From Phenylobacterium sp. (lineage in GTDB: Bacteria > Pseudomonadota > Alphaproteobacteria > Caulobacterales > Caulobacteraceae), in NCBI GenBank assembly GCA_025350885.1, contig JANXXA010000205.1:1-6097 (forward strand): DNA of 6,097 nt. Reading direction: 5' to 3'. A model generated the notes under the pieces. It did not search any database. It saw nothing but the letters and a program-made list of their open reading frames with translations, and was not told where the DNA came from. Made by a program: the position numbers and the translations under genes. Below, piece by piece: positions 1-5,231 of this stretch; the first letter of the stretch is position 1, and each line of letters begins with the position of its first letter.

Positions 1-505
1 GCTGGGCATCGGCATGGGTCTGAACCTCAGCTTCTATGACCCCGACAAGGTCAGCGGCGTGATCGGCGTCGATCCGGCGGCGGAACTGCGGGCCGCGGCG
101 ATCGCCGCGCCGCGCGATCCCAGACTGGCGGTGACCATCGAGGACGGAACCGCCGAGGCCCTGCCCTTTGCCGACGCCAGCTTCGACAGCGTGGTCTGCA
201 CCTTCACGCTGTGTTCCGTGCATGCGCCGGCCGCCGCGCTTGCCGAGGCGCGCCGGGTGCTGAAGCCGTCAGGCCGGCTGCTTTTCTGCGAGCATGGCCT
301 GGCCCCCGATGCCGGCGTGGCGGCATGGCAGCGCCGCATCGAGCCGATCTGGAAACGCATCGCCGGCGGCTGCCACCTGACCCGACCGGTGGCCGACGCC
401 ATCGCAGCCGCCGGATTCAAGCTCGAGCGGGTGGAGAGCATGTACGTGCCCAAGACGCCGCGGATCGCGGCCTGGAACGAGTGGGGCGTGGCGACGCCAG
501 CCTGA
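1..505 (+). CDS. Class I SAM-dependent methyltransferase, C-terminal part (5' end outside window)
   Basis: The reading frame is open from the first full codon (base 2) to TGA at 503-505, so the gene begins upstream. The visible 167 residues start inside the glycine-rich SAM-binding loop (LGIGMGLNLSFYD). Next comes the strand ending in an acidic residue (VIGVDPAAEL), the DGTAEALPF segment, FDSVVCTFTLCSV (motif IV region) and LKPSGRLLFCEHG, the usual layout of the Methyltransf_11/UbiE-like fold. The C-terminal part (W..RIEPIWKRIAGGCHLTRP, AGFKLERVESMYVPKTP) resembles the METTL7/phosphatidylethanolamine-methyltransferase-like subgroup. It is a soluble enzyme by appearance; the methyl acceptor cannot be read from sequence. 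An internal ATG at 14 falls within the SAM loop and is not the true start. The gene converges on the minus-strand tRNA 27 bases downstream, with no clear terminator between. Fold assignment is firm; substrate is unknown. Confidence 0.88.
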   Translation, partial: LGIGMGLNLSFYDPDKVSGVIGVDPAAELRAAAIAAPRDPRLAVTIEDGTAEALPFADASFDSVVCTFTLCSVHAPAAALAEARRVLKPSGRLLFCEHGLAPDAGVAAWQRRIEPIWKRIAGGCHLTRPVADAIAAAGFKLERVESMYVPKTPRIAAWNEWGVATPA

Positions 506-532
506 CCCGGCGCGACGTTCGCCAAGACCCGG

Positions 533-609
533 TGGTGGCTGGGGGCGGGATCGAACCGCCGACCTGTGGGTTATGAATCCACCGCTCTAACCATCTGAGC
601 TACCCAGCC
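533..609 (-). tRNA. tRNA with CAU anticodon, elongator tRNA-Met most likely
   Basis: The reverse complement folds into a complete 77-nt cloverleaf. It has acceptor stem GGCTGGG/CCCAGCC, D stem GCTC/GAGC with an AGATGGTTA loop, anticodon loop TTCATAA, a 5-base variable region AGGTC, T stem GGCGG/CCGCC with loop TTCGATC, discriminator A and an encoded CCA end (533-535 on the plus strand). The anticodon is CAT. Position 1 pairs with 72 (G-C) and the three G-C pairs typical of initiators are absent from the anticodon stem, so it is not initiator tRNA. Elongator Met is preferred; a tRNA-Ile2 (lysidine-modified CAU) cannot be fully excluded. The last anticodon-stem pair (31-39) is A-C, which is unusual. 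It is transcribed from a promoter about 60 bases upstream. Confidence 0.95.
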
Positions 610-672
610 GCGGGGCCACGCGACGCGACGCACCCTCACCAGGCCTACGGGGCCCGCGAGCGCGAGGCGCGG
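610..672 (-). other. tRNA 5' leader with GC-rich hairpin
   Basis: This stretch lies between the tRNA promoter and the mature tRNA 5' end. It holds no plausible gene. A perfect 6-bp inverted repeat, CCCGCG at 653-658 and CGCGGG at 668-673 with a 9-base loop, sits in the early transcribed region and overlaps the -10 by one base. The rest is GC-rich sequence with short CGACG repeats at 619-631. It is presumably removed by RNase P and endonucleases. Confidence 0.4.
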
Positions 673-701
673 GTTATAGGGTTTCGGTTTCCCGGCTTCA
701 A
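673..701 (-). promoter_or_regulatory. Sigma70-type promoter for the CAU tRNA
   Basis: On the minus strand TTGAAG (plus 696-701) is followed after exactly 17 bases by TATAAC (plus 673-678). Both are close to the housekeeping -35 and -10 consensus. The start point would fall near 666, giving a leader of about 55 nt before the mature tRNA. The bases just after the -10 are all G/C (CCGCGCC), as seen at stringently controlled stable-RNA promoters. The assignment is inferred from sequence only. Confidence 0.7.
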
Positions 702-706
702 GCGGC

Positions 707-735
707 TTGGGACAACGCCCGCGAACCGTTAGGCT
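707..735 (+). promoter_or_regulatory. Weak candidate promoter for the glycosyltransferase-asparagine synthase operon
   Basis: TTGGGA at 707-712 and TAGGCT at 730-735 are separated by 17 bases. The -35 is fair and the -10 poor. If used, transcription would begin around 742, only about four bases before the ATG at 746, making a nearly leaderless mRNA. That would agree with the lack of a Shine-Dalgarno sequence there. It lies back-to-back with the tRNA promoter. The call is tentative. Confidence 0.28.
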
Positions 736-745
736 AGCGCCACAC

Positions 746-1774
746 ATGGGCGTGTTGCACCTTTTGGGAACGGCCGGCGACGGCGGGGCGGAGACCTACT
801 TCGTCGATCTGGTCACCGCGCTGCGAGGCGACGACCTGGCTCAGGCCGCCGCGATCCGCCCGCACGCGGGCCGCCAGGCGGCGCTGAAGGCGGCCGGCGT
901 CCCGGTGCGGACGCTGAGCTTCGGCGGACCGCTGGACTTCTTCACCCGCACGGCGGCGGCGGGCTATGGGCGCGTGCAGGGCGCCAAGCTGATGGTGGCC
1001 TGGATGAACCGCGCCGCGCGGCACACGCCCAAGGGTCCCTGGGCGCGGGTCGGTCGGCTGGGCGGCTACTATAACCTCAAATACTACAAGGGCTTCGAGG
1101 AGCTGGTCGCCAATACCGAGGACATAGCCGAATGGATCGTGGCGCAGGGCTGGCCGGCGGGCCGGGTCCGCTGCATCCCCAATTTTGCCGCCGCCCCGCC
1201 CGATGTGCCGCCGGTGGATCGCGCCAGCCTGACGACGCCGGCCGATGCGCCGCTGCTGCTGGCCATGGGCCGGCTGCACGAGTCCAAGGCCCACGACGTC
1301 AGCCTGCGCGCCCTGGCCGAACTTCCCGGCGTCTACCTGTGGATCGCCGGCGTCGGGCCGCTGGAGGCCAAGCTGATGGGCATGGCTCAGGCCCTGCGCG
1401 TCGATCAGCGGGTCCGGTTCCTCGGCTGGCGCACCGATCCTTCCGCGCTCTATCGGGCGGCTGACCTCTGCGTCTTCCCCTCGCGCTATGAACCCCTGGG
1501 CAATGTGGTGATCCAGGCCTGGGCGCACGGCCTGCCGGTGATCGCCGCCGCCAGCCAGGGCCCCCGATCGCTGATCGAGGACGGCCGCGACGGTCTGCTG
1601 GTTCCCATCGACGACGCCGGCGCGCTGGCCAAAGGCGTGCGCCTGTTGCTGGACGAGCCTTCGCTGCGGGCGGAGTTTCGCACGCGCGGTCTGGCCCGCG
1701 TGGCGGCGGAGTTCTCGCAGGCCGCCGTGGTCGCCCAGTGGCGGACGCTGTTCGCAGACAACGGCGCGGCCTGA
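746..1774 (+). CDS. Glycosyltransferase family 4-like (GT-B fold)
   Basis: The protein of 342 residues should transfer a sugar from an activated donor to an acceptor at the cytoplasmic face of the membrane. The N-terminal domain begins with VLHLLGTAGDGGAE (residues 3-16), a glycine-rich acceptor-side loop. The C-terminal domain has GRLHESKAHD (175-184, donor-phosphate Arg176 and Lys181), FLGWRTD, the YRAADLCVFPSRYEP segment and GLPVIAAASQGP, all usual in Glycos_transf_1 domains. The EX7E motif is altered: Glu249 is present but the second Glu is Gln257 (EPLGNVVIQ). There is no signal peptide or transmembrane segment. ATG at 746 is chosen because the first beta strand starts immediately after it; an in-frame TTG at 707 would add 13 residues of non-homologous appearance. 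No convincing Shine-Dalgarno precedes 746. The stop codon shares one base with the next gene's ATG. A role in LPS or other surface glycan assembly is likely, but donor and acceptor are unknown. Confidence 0.88.
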   Translation: MGVLHLLGTAGDGGAETYFVDLVTALRGDDLAQAAAIRPHAGRQAALKAAGVPVRTLSFGGPLDFFTRTAAAGYGRVQGAKLMVAWMNRAARHTPKGPWARVGRLGGYYNLKYYKGFEELVANTEDIAEWIVAQGWPAGRVRCIPNFAAAPPDVPPVDRASLTTPADAPLLLAMGRLHESKAHDVSLRALAELPGVYLWIAGVGPLEAKLMGMAQALRVDQRVRFLGWRTDPSALYRAADLCVFPSRYEPLGNVVIQAWAHGLPVIAAASQGPRSLIEDGRDGLLVPIDDAGALAKGVRLLLDEPSLRAEFRTRGLARVAAEFSQAAVVAQWRTLFADNGAA

Positions 1775-3465
1775 TGTGCGGCATTGCCGGGCAGCTGGGC
1801 GGGGCGGACGCGCGCGTCCCGGCGATGATCGGCGCCCTGACTCACCGTGGGCCTGACGGCGTCAGGGTCGAGGACATGGCTGGCGCGTCGCTGGCCCACG
1901 CGCGGCTGTCGATCATCGACCTGGAGGGCGGCTGGCAGCCGTTGCATGCCGCCGGCGCGACGGTGATCGGCAACGGCGAGATCTACAACTATCGCGAACT
2001 GGCCCGGGACCACGGCCTGGCTGACGTGCTGGCCACCGGGTCCGACTTCGAGCCCCTGCTGCATCTCTACGCCCGCGAGGGGGAAAAGGCGTTCGCCCGG
2101 CTGCGCGGCATGTACGCCCTGTGCCTGATCGGCGCCGACGGCCGCGCCTGGTTGGCTCGCGACCCGTTCGGCATCAAGCCGCTCTACATCATGGAGCACT
2201 CAGGCGGGCTGGCGTTTGCGTCGGAGCCCCGGGCGTTCTTCGCGGCCGGGCTGATGCAGGCCGTGCTGGACGACGAGGCCGCCAGCGAGCTGCTGGCCTT
2301 CAACTACAGCCTGGGGACGCGGACGGTGTTCCAGGGCCTGCGCCGGCTGGCCCCCGGCGAGGTGGTCGAGGTGCGCGACGGCCGCATCGTGAGCGGGTGG
2401 CGGCAGGCGTTCCTGCCGAGCGGCGGCACGAAACCGTCGGGCGACGAAGCCGTGCTCCTGAAGCAGCTCGACGCCGTGCTTGAGGACAGCGTCAAGGTCC
2501 ACCAGAGGTCCGACGTGCCCTATGGGCTGTTCCTGTCGGGGGGCATCGATTCGGCGGCCATTGCGACGCTGATGTCGCGCCTGAACGAACGGCCGGTGAC
2601 CGCTTATACCTGCGGCTTCGACGCGCCCGGAGCTGCAGACGAGCGCGCGCAGGCTGAGCGAGTGGCCAGGGCGCTCGACCTCGACTGGCGCGAGACGCGT
2701 TTTGGCGAGGCGGAGTTCTGGCGGATCTTGCCTGAAGTCGCCCAGGCGCTGGACGACCCGACCGCCGACTACGCCATCCTGCCGACCTGGAAACTGGCCG
2801 AGGCGGCCAGGGGCACGCTTAAGGTCGTGCTGACCGGCGAGGGCGGCGACGAGCTGTTCGGCGGCTACGGGCGCTATCGCCGGGCGCTCAGACCCGCCTG
2901 GCTGGGCGGCCGGCCCGCCGAGCCCCGGCCCGACGATCCCGCGGTGCTGGCCCGCTGGCGCGCCGAGGCCCGGCCGCCAGCCGGCCTGACCCGGCTGCAG
3001 CAGGCCCAGTGGGCTGACATCGCCACCTGGCTGCCGGGCGACCTGCTGCTGAAGCTCGACCGCTGCCTGATGGCCCACGGGCTGGAGGGGCGCACGCCGT
3101 TTCTAGACCCTGCCGTGGCCGCCTTCGCCTTCCCCATGCCCGACCGGATGAAGGTGCGCGGACGCTATGGCAAATGGCTGCTGCGCACGTGGCTGGAGCG
3201 CGCCTGCCCGGCCGCCGAGCCCTGGGCGCGGAAACAGGGCTTCACCGTGCCGGTGGCGGGCTGGATCGCGCCGCGCGCCGAGCAGATCGCCCAGCGGCTG
3301 GCGGACGTCGAAGCCCTGCGCCGCCTGCGCCCGCAAGCCGCCGCCGAGTTCCGAGCGGGCGACGGCGGCGTCCGCTGGCCGCTGCTGTTCTTCGCGGTGT
3401 GGTCGCGCATCCACCTGGACGGCGCGAACCCCGCCGAGGCGCTTGAGAGCGTCGCCGGCGGTTAG
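1774..3465 (+). CDS. Asparagine synthase (glutamine-hydrolysing) family protein, AsnB-like
   Basis: The 563-residue protein has both halves of glutamine-dependent asparagine synthase: glutamine is hydrolysed to ammonia, which attacks an acyl-adenylate made with ATP. Starting at ATG 1774 puts the nucleophile at Cys2 (MCGIAG), the hallmark of class II amidotransferases; the frame extends 12 codons further upstream, but those would block Cys2. Glutaminase residues are Arg44 (HARLSIID), Asn67-Gly68-Glu69 (NGEIYNY) and Asp91 (GSDFE). The synthetase half carries the PP-loop SGGIDS (255-260), GEGGDELFGGY (355-365), EGRTPFLD and GRYGKWLLR. Length matches E. coli AsnB (554). It overlaps the upstream glycosyltransferase stop by one base (TGATG) with no own ribosome site, so translation is probably coupled. 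This pairing allows an alternative role: amidating a sugar carboxylate in a surface polysaccharide, as proposed for WbpS/LpsG-type homologues. True asparagine synthesis remains equally possible. Confidence 0.92.
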   Translation: MCGIAGQLGGADARVPAMIGALTHRGPDGVRVEDMAGASLAHARLSIIDLEGGWQPLHAAGATVIGNGEIYNYRELARDHGLADVLATGSDFEPLLHLYAREGEKAFARLRGMYALCLIGADGRAWLARDPFGIKPLYIMEHSGGLAFASEPRAFFAAGLMQAVLDDEAASELLAFNYSLGTRTVFQGLRRLAPGEVVEVRDGRIVSGWRQAFLPSGGTKPSGDEAVLLKQLDAVLEDSVKVHQRSDVPYGLFLSGGIDSAAIATLMSRLNERPVTAYTCGFDAPGAADERAQAERVARALDLDWRETRFGEAEFWRILPEVAQALDDPTADYAILPTWKLAEAARGTLKVVLTGEGGDELFGGYGRYRRALRPAWLGGRPAEPRPDDPAVLARWRAEARPPAGLTRLQQAQWADIATWLPGDLLLKLDRCLMAHGLEGRTPFLDPAVAAFAFPMPDRMKVRGRYGKWLLRTWLERACPAAEPWARKQGFTVPVAGWIAPRAEQIAQRLADVEALRRLRPQAAAEFRAGDGGVRWPLLFFAVWSRIHLDGANPAEALESVAGG

Positions 3466-3848
3466 CGGGAAAGCGCAACCCGAAGCGCCGCCAGGCACAG
3501 CAAGGTCGCCACTGGCGCCCAGATCAGCCGCTCCAGGCCGCTGGGTGTGATCAGGTTCAGGACGACGCCCACGGCCAGCAGGCCTACGACGACCCAGGTC
3601 GGCCAGCGCGCCGCGGCGGTCCACCGGGGAAAGACGAGCCCCGCACGGACGCAGACCACGAGGCCTACGCCGCCCAGGATCAGGACCTGGACCAGGGCAA
3701 CCGCGCGCATCGCTGGCGGATAGACACCTGGGAAGGCGCCGCCCATGGCGACTGCGCCCCAGGGTGCGCCGAGCGCCAGGGCCAGTTGGAAGAGAGCGAC
3801 CAGCGAGGTGAGTGCCGCGAAGATCAGGGCCGCAAGCCTGGCGCTCAT
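3462..3848 (-). CDS. Small four-helix integral membrane protein, function unknown
   Basis: The 128-residue protein is strongly hydrophobic, with four predicted membrane spans at about residues 5-27, 48-68, 83-101 and 109-125. Charged residues (CVRAG, RWTAAARW) lie in the loop between spans 2 and 3. A polar segment, NLITPSGLERLIWAP (98-112), sits between spans 3 and 4 and looks like the most conserved part; it recalls small uncharacterised bacterial membrane proteins, but I do not recognise a named family. ATG at 3848 overlaps the stop of the upstream nitronate monooxygenase-like gene by four bases (ATGA), so co-translation is expected. No ribosome site distinct from that gene is evident. Its own TAA is interleaved with the TAG of the convergent asparagine synthase gene (shared bases 3462-3465). 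The gene is very probably real because of the overlap and the coherent helices; no function can be given. Confidence 0.8.
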   Translation of the reverse strand: MSARLAALIFAALTSLVALFQLALALGAPWGAVAMGGAFPGVYPPAMRAVALVQVLILGGVGLVVCVRAGLVFPRWTAAARWPTWVVVGLLAVGVVLNLITPSGLERLIWAPVATLLCLAALRVALSR

Positions 3849-4795
3849 GCCGGCTGGCTCACCCGGCCGTATCTTGACGAGAGCGCCGCGATCGTCGCGT
3901 CGAATTCCGCCATGGTTTCCTCGAGGATCTGCCTGACCGGCTTCACCTCGTCGATGCGACCGGCGACCTGGCCGGACAGCGCGATCGAGGCCTCCATATC
4001 GCCGCCGAAGTAGAGGTCCAGGGCCTTGGACATTTCAGCCATGATGTTCTCGGGCGGCTCCTTCTCGAACCGGGTGGTCTTCTCGGTGCGCAGCGCGCGC
4101 AGCGCCGGGCCTGGCCCGAAGCGGTTGAGGAAGACGGTGTCGGTTTCCTTGGCGGCCAGGATGGCGTCCTTCCAGTTCTGATGCACCGGGCTTTCGGCGG
4201 CGGAGACCATGCGGGTGCCCATCTGCACGCCCTCGGCCCCGAGCGCGAAGGCCGCGGCCATGGTGCGCCCGTCGACGATGCCCCCGGCGGCGATCACCGG
4301 CACGCCGAACTTCGAACAGACCAGCGGCAGCAGCACCATGGTCGCCACGTCGCGGCCGTTCTTGAATCCGCCGCCCTCGCCGCCTTCGACCACCAGCCCG
4401 TCGACTCCGGCGTCGATCGCCTTGGTGGCGGCCGCAAGCGACGGCACCACGTGGAACACGGTCAGGCCCGCGGCATTCAGCGCCTCGCAATAGCGGTTGG
4501 GATCGCCGGCCGAGGTGGTGACGAACTTGACCCCCTGGTCGGCCACGAACCTGACGATGTCGGGGTCGCGGACGAACGCCTGGGCGACGTTGATGCCCCA
4601 GGGCTTGTCGGTCAGGGTGCGCATCTTGGCGACCTCCTCGCGCACCTCGTCGAGGCGGCCGGAGGAGGTCTCGATGATCCCGAAGCCGCCGGCGTTGGAC
4701 ACCGCCGAGGCCAGTTGCGCGCGGGCGATCCAGCCCATCGGCGCCTGGACGATGGGGTACTTGACGCCGAGCAGGTCGGTGATGCGGTTCTTCAT
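3845..4795 (-). CDS. Nitronate monooxygenase / 2-nitropropane dioxygenase-like FMN enzyme
   Basis: The 316-residue protein is a TIM-barrel FMN oxidoreductase of the NMO/FabK-like superfamily. It starts with the typical ITDLLGVKYPIVQAPMGWIA (residues 5-24), followed by SNAGGFGII (33-41) and LTDKPWGINV (61-70). The phosphate-binding part is PVIAAGGIVDGRTMAAAFALGAEGVQMGTRM (166-196 region). In true nitronate monooxygenases the EAGGH motif supplies the catalytic His. Here the segment is EGGEGGGFKN (137-146) with Phe144 at that place, so oxidation of nitronates is doubtful. Similar proteins act as FMN double-bond reductases, for example IpdC of steroid-ring breakdown, which is a possible alternative. 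ATG at 4795 is supported by AGGGAG six bases upstream (plus 4801-4806). It overlaps the downstream membrane-protein gene by four bases. A candidate promoter lies at 4816-4843. Family is sure, reaction is not. Confidence 0.9.
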   Translation of the reverse strand: MKNRITDLLGVKYPIVQAPMGWIARAQLASAVSNAGGFGIIETSSGRLDEVREEVAKMRTLTDKPWGINVAQAFVRDPDIVRFVADQGVKFVTTSAGDPNRYCEALNAAGLTVFHVVPSLAAATKAIDAGVDGLVVEGGEGGGFKNGRDVATMVLLPLVCSKFGVPVIAAGGIVDGRTMAAAFALGAEGVQMGTRMVSAAESPVHQNWKDAILAAKETDTVFLNRFGPGPALRALRTEKTTRFEKEPPENIMAEMSKALDLYFGGDMEASIALSGQVAGRIDEVKPVRQILEETMAEFDATIAALSSRYGRVSQPA

Positions 4796-4800
4796 GGAGG

Positions 4801-4806
4801 CTCCCT
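4801..4806 (-). promoter_or_regulatory. Ribosome binding site of the nitronate monooxygenase-like gene
   Basis: AGGGAG on the minus strand lies five bases before the ATG at 4795. It is a good Shine-Dalgarno and fixes this start codon. Confidence 0.7.
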
Positions 4807-4815
4807 GGAGGGCTG

Positions 4816-4843
4816 ACTATCGCGGTTCCGGCACGAAGTTCAA
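4816..4843 (-). promoter_or_regulatory. Candidate promoter for the nitronate monooxygenase-like gene and membrane protein
   Basis: On the minus strand TTGAAC (plus 4838-4843) and GATAGT (plus 4816-4821) are 16 bases apart. They lie in the 76-base gap between the higA stop and the next ATG. Each hexamer matches the housekeeping consensus at four of six positions. It would give a leader of about 15 nt containing the AGGGAG ribosome site. No terminator hairpin is visible after higA, so read-through from upstream is also possible. Confidence 0.4.
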
Positions 4844-4871
4844 ACGCTAGAAGTCTGGAATTGCCGAGTGG

Positions 4872-5153
4872 CTACGCCGCCGGCGCCCGAACCTCTTCGG
4901 CGATCCGCCCCCCATCCGCGCGCTCCGCGACCGCCAGTTCATAGGCGGTCTGCAGGTTCAGCCAGAACCGCGCGCTGGCGCCCATGAACCGGGCCAGCCG
5001 CAGCGCCGTCTCCGGTGAAATCCCGCGCTTGCCATTCAAGATGTCGGTGATGCGCCCAGAGGGCACCTTGAGCTCCAGCGCCAGCCGGTTCGCGGACATC
5101 CCACGCGCCGTCAGTTCACGCTTCAGGATGCGACCGGGATGTACAGGCATCAT
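4872..5153 (-). CDS. higA: HigA/VapI-type antitoxin, XRE-family DNA-binding protein (apparently orphan)
   Basis: The 93-residue protein matches the HigA/VapI antitoxin family along its length: HPGRILKREL at the start (residues 5-14), a helix-turn-helix in about 19-40 (SANRLALELKVPSGRITDIL), GKRGISPETALRLARFMG (41-58) and ARFWLNLQTAYEL (61-73). Family members bind and neutralise a HigB mRNA-cleaving toxin and repress their own operon. Two adjacent ATG codons exist at 5153 and 5150. The first is preferred because GGAGAAG (plus 5159-5165) lies five bases before it. In this family the toxin gene normally sits just upstream on the same strand; here only about 60 bases of toxin-like sequence remain before the stop of an unrelated oxidoreductase. 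The protein is therefore probably an orphan regulator or a decaying remnant, although its own frame is intact. No separate promoter was identified, so it may depend on transcription from the oxidoreductase gene. Confidence 0.9.
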   Translation of the reverse strand: MMPVHPGRILKRELTARGMSANRLALELKVPSGRITDILNGKRGISPETALRLARFMGASARFWLNLQTAYELAVAERADGGRIAEEVRAPAA

Positions 5154-5158
5154 CGCGT

Positions 5159-5165
5159 CTTCTCC
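5159..5165 (-). promoter_or_regulatory. Ribosome binding site of higA
   Basis: GGAGAAG on the minus strand sits five bases before ATG 5153 and directly after the stop of the toxin remnant. It supports the first of the two consecutive ATG codons as the start. Confidence 0.65.
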
Positions 5166-5223
5166 TCAGTGATAGTCGACAATTTCGACGTCCCAGGCGT
5201 CGCAAACGCCAGCACCAACAGAT
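5166..5223 (-). pseudogene. Remnant of a HigB-type toxin gene, C-terminus only
   Basis: Read on the minus strand, the bases before higA encode DAWDVEIVDYH and then TGA at 5168-5166, 12 bases before the higA ATG. HigB toxins (RelE superfamily) commonly end in a string of the type GDAYDVEIVDYH and are spaced this way from higA. Just upstream, another frame (plus 5206-5223) reads ICWCWR, resembling the ICFVW strand that normally comes a few residues earlier. Four bases lie between the two parts, which breaks the frame. The frame of the DVEIVDYH end runs straight back into the TAG stop of the FAD oxidoreductase at 5234-5232, without a start codon. Some 70 or more N-terminal residues of a normal toxin (about 90 aa) are therefore missing. 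The identity of the end is fairly convincing; the ICWCWR part is more speculative. Confidence 0.68.
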
Positions 5224-5231
5224 GGCTGATC

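Noticed and set aside
506..532. Possible terminator between the methyltransferase and the tRNA
   Set aside because: No stable hairpin followed by a T-run is visible on either strand.
211..576. Plus-strand open frame of 121 codons overlapping the methyltransferase end and the tRNA
   Set aside because: Its end (GGGIEPPTCGL) is the well-known false peptide made by reading a tRNA backwards, and its start lies in another frame of a clear methyltransferase gene.
734..1528. Minus-strand open frame (264 codons) opposite the glycosyltransferase
   Set aside because: Compositional shadow without motifs; the plus strand encodes a convincing GT-B protein.
1738..1773. Upstream extension of the asparagine synthase frame by 12 codons
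   Set aside because: It would bury the Cys2 nucleophile, which must become the N-terminus; it lies wholly within the glycosyltransferase gene.
2200..3078. Long minus-strand open frame (292 codons) opposite the asparagine synthase gene
   Set aside because: It is a shadow of the high-GC coding strand: rich in Arg, Gln, Pro and Gly with no recognisable motif, while the plus strand has all catalytic motifs of the family.
4181..4816. Plus-strand open frame (211 codons) opposite the nitronate monooxygenase-like gene
   Set aside because: Low-complexity Gly/His/Asp-rich translation with no motif, opposite an intact and recognisable FMN enzyme.
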